A stretch of 64,000 nt of DNA from Calocera cornea HHB12733 (taxonomy: Eukaryota > Basidiomycota > Dacrymycetes > Dacrymycetales > Dacrymycetaceae), in the NCBI GenBank assembly GCA_001632435.1, contig KV423961.1, positions 85,225-149,224 of the forward strand, in the 5' to 3' direction. A model generated the notes under the pieces. The model was not told the DNA's origin. It did not search any database and saw nothing but the letters and a program-made list of their open reading frames with translations. Numbering within the stretch: position 1 is the first letter of the stretch; each line of letters opens with the position of its first letter. This document shows positions 44,701 through 53,582 of the stretch, piece after piece. The translations under genes were made by a program, and so were the position numbers.

Positions 44701-46392
44701 ACACTGGACCCGCTGGTACGTCTCCCTCACGCAGCTCACAGCTTCGGCTCTGATCCAGGTTCGATGTGTATCTCAGGTTGTGGCAAAACCGGCCTTCTGA
44801 GAGTCATAATCAAGCATTTCCAGAATCGGTTTGCTAATCTGCCAAATGCATTGGCTGTCACCGCCACAAGTGGACTGGCTGCGGTGTCTATTGGTGGGAC
44901 TACGATTAACTCTTGGGCTGCCATCGGTTATGGAAGAGACCTTGCCGACGTACGCGCCAATAAAATCCAAAACTGGCCCGATGCATTGCAGAGATGGCGG
45001 GAGGTGAAGGTCCTCATCATAGACGAGAGTGAGTCGTGATAGCTCTGAAGATGGGATAGCATGCACTTAATATGCTAGTATCTATGTTGAACGGCATCCT
45101 GTGGGATAGGCTGGAGAAGATGGCACGGCTTATACGGCAAGACAACCGGCCTTTTGGGGGTATACAGGTACCGTCTACGTATTCCCTTCTTCTGCAGCTT
45201 GTTAATATTGTTTCAGCTCGTGATCACGGGCGACTTTTTCCAGCTCGGCCCCATGCCCGTTCCGGGTTGCAAGGGGCCTCTCCTGTATGCTTTCGAAGCG
45301 AGCAGTTGGGATAGGTGTATGACCCAGTCGTTCAAGTTAACACACGTCTTCCGTCAAAAGGATCAAGGTATGAAATGCCCAAATGATATGAGGTATCGCT
45401 GACGTCCATTCCAGCATTCATAGACGCATTGAACGAAATTCGAATCGCAAAAGTGAGCCCGAAGACTGCGAAAGCTATTCGGTCTTGTAGCAGAACTTTG
45501 CCTTATTCCGAAAATGTGAAGCCAACGCGTCTGTGGGTATCATATGGTTCTGCTCAATATACTTCGCATGCTTACCATAGTCTATAGCTTTGCAGTAAGA
45601 AAAGCAGTTGACGCTGCTAATTCACGGGCATACCAAGATGTCAAGGGAGAAGAGCACGAATACCGTGCGTTCGACAGTGGTAATGAAGACGATCTTGAAC
45701 ATGAAGAGTCCCAGTCTGGTAGCAGCCTGCCACCTGCGCAGCTTTCACTGCGAGTGGGCACGCAAGTCATGATAACAAAGAATATACATGAGCGACAGCT
45801 CTGGAACGGCACAATGGGTAAAGTCAGAGGCTTTATGACAATGCGACAATGGAATCGCCGTCACGTAAAGGGTCGTTACCACCCTCGGCGGTTGGAAGGA
45901 AGAGGACGGTTCCCACATGGACAACACGGAGATCTGGCTAACGAGAATCTTCTTCTTCCTTGGGTGCGATTCAAGACGCCGCATGGGACCAGAGATGAGC
46001 TGGTGGGATACGAACGATGGGACGTGCAAGCATCCCATGGCACGATCGTCGCCTGCCGTGAACAGGTGCGTCCGAATGCACGCTATGCCGTTCGAAACTT
46101 ACGTATACATTCACAAGATTCCTTTGGTGCACGCATATGCGCTGACGATCCACAAGGCACAGGGCCAGACCTTGCCTTGTGTTATCGTGGATCTTCACCA
46201 AGCCTGGAAGCCAGGTATCGTGTCTCGGTTCCCTGCCATTTTCTTCAGCGTCGCCTAATACAATTGACAGGACAAGTTTACGTCGCATTGTCCCGCGTCA
46301 GTTCTTTTGGACAGCTCCAGGCTGTGAACTTCCGGATAGATTATGTGAGGGACTGCCTAATCAATTCAGCATCGACTGAAACATATGCCTAG
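41781..46392 (+). CDS. PIF1-family DNA helicase with repeat-rich N-terminus
   Basis: Ten exons keep frame: 41781-42168, 42214-42607, 42656-44715, 44777-45028, 45079-45167, 45217-45367, 45415-45532, 45588-46065, 46118-46214 and 46271-46392 (1382 residues). The first 940 residues are disordered: three copies of a 65-residue repeat, then a (P)SPP run. The helicase follows: QAFIFKLVRQGCNIFYTGPAGCGKTGLL (Walker A), VTATSGLAAVSIGGTTINSWAAIG, VLIIDEISM (Walker B), FGGIQLVITGDFFQLGP, LTHVFRQ, GTQVMITKN, HAYALTIHKAQGQTL and GQVYVALSRV. These are the PIF1 signature blocks in order, so the enzyme should unwind DNA 5' to 3' and act on G-quadruplexes or replication barriers. There is no Rep domain, so it is not a Helitron. 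The exon 1-2 acceptor (42213) is weak, and the ATG is the first in frame. Confidence 0.85.
43062..43700 (+). repeat. 195-bp in-frame tandem repeat (65 residues) within the PIF1 gene
   Basis: The CTCCCGGTGCCATCTCCT start recurs at 43062, 43257, 43452 and, with changes, 43647: exactly 195 bp each time, so the frame is kept. Copies two and three are nearly identical. The first is diverged at its 5' end and the fourth decays after about 60 bp. The unit encodes LPVPSPQLASLTLSAAVETP and an acidic MEEDMADEPS part. Confidence 0.92.
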
Positions 46393-46597
46393 GTGAAAGC
46401 CGATGCGGGTGTGGTACGCTACTATGGAACTTTATTGACCGTCCCCGGGACCTCTACAGGACGGTAGCCACGCCGATGGCCAAGCGACTACTGCACATGT
46501 ATTCCGTATTGAGAATTACGACTCTAATTATCGGTAACAATAACGCATAGACAATGTACTCGGTGAATTGGCGGCTCCAGCTGTCAGCTACGGCGCT

Positions 46598-47526
46598 GTC
46601 GCAAAGACGCTCCGCGTCATACCAGTTCACGCCGTTTTCCGGCGCATGTTGGTGGCGGGCGGGAGTTGGATGGTGTTATCGAAAACTGCCTTGTGCTCTG
46701 CAAAACCGTCTTTGCGCGCGTGAGCCGCGACGGTCGCAAGCTGCTCGATGGATGAGCCAAAACCTTCTTACTGGCTGGAAACCCGACTCAGCGCCATTCC
46801 ACGCAGTTCCGCCTGCTACGTTCTACGGCATTGTGTGATCCGAAACTGTCTTGGATTGTCCAAAACCGTCTCTGCGCGCGGGCGCGCGGGCGTCCGCGGC
46901 GGTCGCAGACAGCTCGATCAGTGAATGAAAACTGTCTGACTGTGTCGGAAACCGACTCTGCGTCGGTTGGAGGAGGGTCCAATGATAATCAAGGCTTATC
47001 TGGTTCCGTGCCCGATCATCAATAGGCAGAAGTCACACATGGAAAACGAGCGTAATCAATGAATGATCCGGTACAGCATGGCATACAACATGAGAAGCGA
47101 CCAACGAGCGTGATGCGGCCAACTATTTTGGCTGGCGGTACTAGGATAAGAAATAGAGAGAGCATGGCATAGGAAAATTTAGGAGCGACCGGTGAAGCAG
47201 GTAAACAACGACTTCCAGCATCCGCCGGATGTCGAGATTGTTCGAGAGGCGCTGCCAGCAGGAATGTCAGCTGAGGGGGTGACCGTAGCCTGTCGATGAT
47301 TGGAGTCATTGTCGCCCTTGTGACGGCGATGGAACCACTTCGAGTGACCACTGCGCATCGTCTCTCCTCCTTGGTGACCGTCCTGGGCCTTGGGGGCAGG
47401 CACGCTGTCCATCAATGCATCAGTCGAGTAAGAAGGGGGAGGAGAAGAAGGCACTTCAAGTGCTTCCTCGAGAACATCCCACGCGTTGCGGCAGCAGGGA
47501 GAGGCTATGGACGGCAGCTGATCTCT
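46598..47526 (-). repeat. Right arm of the ~0.93-kb inverted repeat
   Basis: Reverse complement of 37372-38300. The inner boundary is GTCGCAAAGACG at 46598. Few differences are visible (one is a Gly/Ser codon change at 47408). The spacer between arms is 8297 bp and holds the 38959-41584 and PIF1 genes in divergent order. The arm contains a mirrored GTTT array at about 46682-46952. Confidence 0.9.
47162..47526 (-). pseudogene. 5'-truncated copy of the 36234-37719 gene
   Basis: The minus frame from 47454 to 47179 repeats the last 90 residues of the 36234 gene product with only three changes seen at its start and one internally, then ends at the same stop. Upstream of about 47526 the similarity ends, so the first 360 or more codons are missing. 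The fragment is part of the right inverted-repeat arm. Confidence 0.8.
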
Positions 47527-47576
47527 TTCTATATGTCATAGCTCGCAATTTGATGTCGTCGCACTGCTCCATGGGG

Positions 47577-47625
47577 GAGCCGAAACTGTCTCACTAGCTC
47601 GAAAACTGACTCTGCGTCATTCCAC
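47577..47625 (-). repeat. Single bipartite GTTT repeat pair (reverse orientation)
   Basis: AAAC cores at 47583 and 47603 are 20 bp apart, in a CGAAACTGTCTC...GAAAACTGACTC context. It lies just outside the right inverted-repeat arm and is in the same orientation as the array within that arm. Confidence 0.7.
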
Positions 47626-47830
47626 TCCATGCACTGCTACGTTCCACATTTGTAAGACCTGACGCCAGCCCATAGCAAGTTCTCCCCTGTAAAAGCGTAT
47701 CAGGCCTCCAATTGCTATGCAACGCCGCCGCCATAGATCTTAAGAGAGAGCAAGCAAGTGTGCGATGGATACTATGAGCAATCACCCTTTGGTCACCTGA
47801 ATCGTTCTATTTGGAGCGGCTATGCGAAAG

Positions 47831-47884
47831 ATACAGTAGTAAGCTAGATTATACCGGGTTATACGCCATTATACAGTGGTATAC
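47831..47884 (-). repeat. 10-bp phased GTATA array, copy 3 (reverse orientation)
   Basis: ATAC cores (GTAT on minus) start at 47831, 47851, 47861, 47871 and 47881, with one lost unit at 47841. Spacing is 10 bp without slip. Confidence 0.8.
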
Positions 47885-48445
47885 GGCTTTGAATGGGTAC
47901 ATTTGGAGGGACAGTGAGCTACAGCTAGATAGACGGCTGCGCCCGCGGCCATCGAAGTCCCTGACTTGAAGGCGCGTCGACCCGCACGCGGCCCTTGCGT
48001 TGGCTCAAAACAATCGCAAGCCCTCATCGACGCCCGGATCCCGAATCAACTTTGCGCTAGTCAATCTTACTTCACTCATGCTAAACAATGGCGCTGTTTA
48101 ATCGAAGCAATATCTACGTGGTATGATATTCCGCACCGGATTTTCTTGCTGTTTTTCATCGAAGAGTGTCATAGCCGCTGCGAATGAGAGACAATGCAGA
48201 CGATGACGACGACGACGACGACGACGACCGCTCGTTGAGTCGCTGTGCGTACTTTACGCTTCTTCTTCGACGCATCCTGATCTTCAGTGATAGTCACACC
48301 TACAACTAGAGCAAATATGCGCCTCTTGCAGAGTATAGATCCAGCACTAGAGTCGCTTCCAATTTTTCGGCCGCCTGGCCAACGTCCAAGGTGCGCCTTA
48401 CGTTGCCCTCTATGGTCCTTGATAAGGTGCTGATCGACTTCTAGT

Positions 48446-50330
48446 GTGACTGCTAGCAGCTCTCCGTCTGTGCTCTCTCCTGTGCGCTGTTTCTGTCTTT
48501 TGCTCGCTGGATTCAGATTGTCAACTGGCATCCAGGAACGATCGAGGCTTCCTGGACCAGCACTAGCATACGCGAACGACCTTGGGTCAGTGTTTCAGCC
48601 ATCAACACCAATACGCCCACGACGTCACAGGGCAACGGGAAAGGAGAACTCTGTCTCGCAGCATCTCGACGATCATGAGACGAACCGTCATCCGACCATA
48701 TCGCAGCCCTCCTTCCAGCGAGAAAGCACAGCGCAGGACGACTGGAAGACCCCTGGGAGGGGAAGCGGCTGGAATTCGGAAATGGATGAGGAGCTCAACG
48801 CAAATATAGATGCAAATGCTACTGGTACGTTCTACTGAGCTTGGAGGATGTCTTGTTCAATGCATTTAATGGTCGCAGGATCCCCGACGGCGTTGGAAGC
48901 AGTGAGACTCGAACCCCAACCGGGATGTATATGCGCCTGTCTTACATGTCTTCAGTTTTACGACGGCCTACATATCGAACATATCTATATCGGAGAAGTA
49001 CCACCGCGAAAACACGCCGCAGTTCGTGCAACATTTACTGCCCGGGCCATCACTCAACCGTTGGCAGACTTGGGGACGCATAAAGCGACCGTCGAAGCGT
49101 TCTAAGAAGACCAGCTCTGGGGTAAGGTACCGTCCTTGGCCTTGGTTCAAAGCTGATATATCGCAGGATGATTCGGCATCGATTTCTGGAACGCCTGCAC
49201 CAGAAATACTAGCAAATACAACCAAAACTGCATCGAGCCTTTCATCCAACACGGCTGAAGACGAGAACGGACTGCCTCACCTGATACAACCGCGGAAGTG
49301 GGCTGTGTACACGCTCAAGGCATACACCGATGCCTTCCAGAAGCGCGCTGAAAGGGGCAAAGCTTACTGTCGCCTCTTTATTTCGCAATTAAGCCAGCTG
49401 TCCTTCCCGTCGACCGAAACCAGAGACACCGTCGCGCGTAAAGCGGTCGCAGCGACAAATGCCGAAGCCAAAGATGATGAGCCACTGCTCGATATGGTTC
49501 TTTATCCTTACCTCTTCTCCCTGGTACGTTGACTACTTCCCATCCCTGCGTGTGTATTCAACCTGCCCATAGTTTGAAGACAATATGCGATGGTTGTACA
49601 CTAAAGGACGAGAAAAGACTATGCTCCTCGTCCCGAAACACTGGCCCGAATTAAACAACCCCGACCCTACGCTAGTCAAGGGGCTTGCGGAGCGTCTATT
49701 GTCGAAGGCCAACTTTCTGCAAGAGATGACCGATCCAGCTGATGTAAGTTGGTGGTTCACGTAGTTTTGCTCTTCTTATCCGATCTCGTAGCGTGTGGGC
49801 CGGCCTTCCGGATTTGGTCGCAATCCGATTCTGGTTTGGACGATCGTGCTGTTGCACTGTACCCCCAGCGGCGGTTCCGGAGAAGCAGTGGAATTTCCCG
49901 ATCTTTTCGATCCGGCCGCCCCGGGTGTACTATGCCACGCCGCCGTACTAGTGAGCGAATCATTACTTGCTATCAGCGAACGCGATTGACCGCGTCGAGG
50001 GCAGATTCACCACGCGATAGAGCACTATCTAACGGGTGCTAGGCTCGCATTTCCCATCAAACACAACGTCGAACGCGCCCGACACGATCAATATATGGAA
50101 CTCTTCGAAAAGTTCCAGAAGAAAGAGCCGATAAGCTATATGAGACTAATTCGCGATGTCCGTCTCATGTGTCGGTATGTTCGATGCCACAACAACGGCT
50201 CTGTCATTTACTTATTCACCGGTGTAACAGAGATCCAAACAGTGTCCAGGAGGCTGCTATGGCGATGACTGGTCGCCGTGTTGCTGCTGCTGATGACGCA
50301 GACGTGGATTTCGGCTCGTCGGGCCAGTGA
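48446..50330 (+). CDS. DUF6532-like hypothetical protein (5' part of model unresolved)
   Basis: The 3' exons are clear: 49167-49523, 49574-49744, 49793-49951, 50005-50174 and 50231-50330, all with GT-AG borders and matched phases. An exon ending at 49121 (KRPSKRSKKTSSG) precedes them, and coding continues upstream to about 48446 with a disordered Arg/Ser/Asp-rich region, but the joins between 48830 and 49000 are ambiguous. The folded part (WAVYTLKAYTDAF; MVLYPYLFSLFEDNM; LSKANFLQEMTDPAD; NPILVWTIVLLHCTP; LIHHAIEHYLTGARLAFPI; YMELFEKFQKKEPISYMRLIRDV) has the helix pattern I associate with basidiomycete DUF6532 proteins, including the late A-I-E-H-x-L-T-G block. Function unknown. It lies outside the inverted-repeat segment. 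Confidence 0.55.
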
Positions 50331-50594
50331 GGGATCTCTTTCACCATCGGCGTGCTCCGTGCAGAGACGCCCAGCCAGAGTGTATCGCTACAATGCTGAT
50401 GTTCAGAGAGTATTTCAGATATCGACTGTATGCTGCACTGTTATTCTACTATGAGCTGTATCACGCCTGTCTATATGTGACGCACAACTGTAGTCACCAA
50501 TCCCATTATCGTTAACAGAGCTACAATGTACAGGTGCACAAAGACTTGAAACATCCGCCTTCTCCGCTTGGCAGCTAGTCCCTCATATATTGCG

Positions 50595-50659
50595 GTATAT
50601 CCTCGTGGAATCTCGTACAACGTGGTACATCTTAGTATAACTTGGTATAATAGAGTATG
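50595..50659 (+). repeat. 10-bp phased GTATA array, copy 4
   Basis: Seven units start at 50595 (GTATA), 50605 (GTGGA), 50615 (GTACA), 50625 (GTACA), 50635 (GTATA), 50645 (GTATA) and 50655 (GTATG). The TTGCGGTAT...CCTCGT...TCTCGTA lead-in is shared with copies 1 and 2. It lies 265 bp after the DUF6532-like gene and 180 bp before the Rec114-like gene. Confidence 0.85.
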
Positions 50660-50836
50660 TTGCTCTCTAGATCGTATATGTCACCGGTATGACAATATTG
50701 TTGCCACCGAATGTCGCTCTATGACAACTGGTATAGGGACGAGTTTACTGTATGCTGGACGCGTCGCGTCCAGCGACCAACCCGCGACGCGTCCGGCGAC
50801 CAGGGCATACACGTCTCTGTTTCGACCACCACCATC

Positions 50837-52040
50837 ATGTCTGTGGTCAACAAGCTGCAACGCACTTGGGAACTCCGTGCCTTTTCTTACGCATTATCTA
50901 ATTCTACTAATTCTACTGGAGGGCACTGGGTCAAGGCATTGAATCATCTCCATCTCACTTTCACCAGATCGATATCCAGCACGGTGATCGCATGCACCTT
51001 GAAAGTATCGGAGAGTGCGATCTTCGAGGATCCCGGGCTTGTGACGCTGGATCTGGCTACTTACGCAACCATGCCCGCGGTGAACAATCTCCCGCCTCTC
51101 AAAGTGTTTCAAAAGGACTGTGTTCTGGCCGTGTTTCACCTTTCGATACCTATTGCCGCACCCGTACCCACTGCCTCACCCCCACAGGTGTGCCCGACGC
51201 TCTCCTTGTCACACGATAGTATCTAACACTGATCGCGTCTACAGGACTACTATTCATTGACTATCCTCATGAAGCATAATTCAGACGCGCTTGATCTGAG
51301 GGACTGCCTCAAGATGGTATGCCCAGGCAGCGTAACTACTATAAGGCCGATCGCAAGAACCGCACCGCCTACGACGAATGACTCCACGTCGCAGATCCTC
51401 CCTCTTACTCTACACCCCGTGCGACATGCGCCCGTAAGCCATGGTGCCTCCAGTCGGTCCAGCACCTCGGTCCTGGTTCCGCAGGCTCCTCCGCCTGCCT
51501 TAGGCTCTGACGTCCGGAAGAGATTTGCGGGGAGAAATGCTTCTCAAGCTGGGGATGTATGCACACGCACTGACGGAGTCCGGTTGTCTTTGCTGACCCA
51601 TCGTTCACCTCAGAATGCCGCTTTGCGTCCTCCCTTCCCGATGCCCGGCCGCTTTCAAGCAGCATTTCAAGTACCCGGCGTGGGCACAGGGATAGAGACT
51701 GAGAGTGCGACAAATGTATGTGTCGTTGTCGCATAAGGGGTCCAGTTGCCTTTACTGATTGTTGATTGATATCCAGTCAGCAACACATCAGATCATCGAT
51801 AATATCGCGAGACAGGGGCAACAATCCGGGAGCGTGAGCTCGGATACTGTGGTTGCGACTGGACAGCAAGAAACGAGCATATATGCACTATCCCCGCTGG
51901 CCCTGGAACGCTACCTGGCTCAAGTGGTCCGAGAGCCAGGCTTTCAAGATCTTGTAGGTTCTACTGTGAACTACTCTGAGAGGCTAATTGAACTTTCGAA
52001 GGTCGAAACATTGCAACGCATGGGCGCCCATCAAGGGTGA
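50837..52040 (+). CDS. Candidate Rec114/Rec7-like meiotic protein
   Basis: Four exons, 50837-51187, 51245-51556, 51614-51715 and 51777-52040, give 342 residues. Residues 1-155 look like a PH-type beta barrel (WELRAFSYALSNS; LHLTFTRSISSTVIACTLKVSE; CVLAVFHLSIP; DYYSLTILMKHNSDALDLRDCLKMV). A Pro/Ser/Thr-rich linker follows. The last 50 residues form an amphipathic helical end (LSPLALERYLAQVVREPGFQDLVGSTV). Rec114 proteins share this plan: an N-terminal PH domain whose last strand reads like FRVQF...AxxRCxxC, and a short C-terminal helical domain that binds Mei4. If correct, it acts in meiotic double-strand-break formation. Sequence similarity is weak, as is usual in this family, and the call rests on architecture. 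Intron 51557-51613 is a multiple of three and may be exonic. Confidence 0.4.
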
Positions 52041-52439
52041 TCAAGTTGTGCAGGCTCTTCCCACAGATACGATCGAGATCTGTTGATGATGAAGAGTTGC
52101 TTCGCTGCTTACAAGGACTATTACAAGACTGGACATTCTCACGCACGCATGATCTGGTTGCAGGATTACGAGGATGGAAGGGATATGGAGATGCTAAACT
52201 TACAATTAGTGTGCCTCTGGACTTATTGTTGATGTTCATGCAATATGCACACGCCGAATGTATTCGATGTCAAACTGTGAACATTACGTGGGTCTGGACT
52301 ATGGGAAGATGCGACCTATCATCCGGCCTAGACGGTTCATCCCATGCAACGGATGTCTGTCTGGAGCGCACCGTCAGCACAAGGTTGCACCTATCATTGG
52401 AAAGAGAGGTGAATGCACGGGGTGACAGAACAAAGCTTG

Positions 52440-53360
52440 ACCTGCCGAAACTGTCATGCGCAGCTGAAAACCGTCTCTACTTTCCATGGTCGAAACTCCC
52501 TCAGGCTGATAATGGAGCTCGTCTCAGAGCTTTCAGCTGTGTGAATGGTGTGCTAAGAGTAAATGGCACATAGTCCGGCGGCAGGCACCAAATCCATGGC
52601 CCGAAACCGTCTCAACAAGCGGACACTAGCGGAAACCGCCTCTATCGANNNNNNNNNNNNNNNNNNNNNNNNNNNNNNNNNNNNNNNNNNNNNNNNNNNN
52701 NNNNNNNNNNNNNNNNNNNNNNNNNNNNNNNNNNNNNNNNNNNNNNNNNNNNNNNNNNNNNNNNNNNNNNNNNNNNNNNNNNNNNNNNNNNNNNNNNNNN
52801 NNNNNNNNNNNNNNNNNNNNNNNNNNNNNNNNNNNNNNNNNNNNNNNNNNNNNNNNNNNNNNNNNNNNNNNNNNNNNNNNNNNNNNNNNNNNNNNNNNNN
52901 NNNNNNNNNNNNNNNNNNNNNNNNNNNNNNNNNNNNNNNNNNNNNNNNNNNNNNNNNNNNNNNNNNNNNNNNNNNNNNNNNNNNNNNNNNNNNNNNNNNN
53001 NNNNNNNNNNNNNNNNNNNNNNNNNNNNNNNNNNNNNNNNNNNNNNNNNNNNNNNNNNNNNNNNNNNNNNNNNNNNNNNNNNNNNNNNNNNNNNNNNNNN
53101 NNNNNNNNNNNNNAGCGGACACTAGCGGAAACCGCCTCTATCGAGACTGCCTCAGAGTCAGCATCGGACAATGTTTGGCATGCGGAAACTGTCATGCGCA
53201 GCTGAAAACCGTCTCTACCCTCCATGACCAGAACGGTCTCTACGCCCGGAACGGAATGGTCTGCGAGATACGTTTATGAACGGTAGGCCCAGAAGCAGGT
53301 CATACAGCGCGTCTCTCGACAGACTCGGCACGCGCACCGAAACGGTCTCTCAACGATTTT
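52440..53360 (-). repeat. GTTT-family repeat array (reverse orientation) interrupted by an assembly gap
   Basis: AAAC pairs at 52448/52468 and 53186/53206 are each 20 bp apart in a GAAACTGTCATGCGCAGCTG context shared by both. Single cores (GAAACCGTCTC, GAAACCGCCTC, GAAACGGTCTC) fill the rest. The same 30-bp stretch ending CCGCCTCTATCGA stands on both sides of the N run, so the gap sits inside a tandem array. Confidence 0.8.
52649..53113. other. Assembly gap (465 N)
   Basis: An unbroken run of N. The reading frames that cross it are meaningless. Its true length is unknown, since repeat flanks suggest a collapsed tandem array. Confidence 0.99.
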
Positions 53361-53582
53361 GTATCACACTCAGCCCTCCATTTGTCTGGAAATCAGTGTA
53401 TGAGCAGTGTGCAGTAAAGTCATGACCTGCGTTGAGGTAGGGACAGGGTGAATGAGTAACTCAGGCGGTGTCAAGGGTAAAGATCAATTGTATAGTAGCT
53501 ACAACGAGACAAGACACTCGTGTAGTTTAGCTCCAGGTGTCTAGGGGAAGAAACAAAAGACGAGCATGTCTAAGAGGTACCT

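Noticed and set aside
41781..46392. Helitron origin of the helicase
   Set aside because: There is no Rep endonuclease (HUH) domain, no CTRR 3' hairpin end seen, and the helicase blocks match cellular PIF1.
48205..48229. (GAC)8 run as a coding Asp repeat
   Set aside because: It is a short microsatellite; flanking frames are closed by stops.
52553..53279. ORFs crossing the N run
   Set aside because: They exist only because N bases contain no stop codon.
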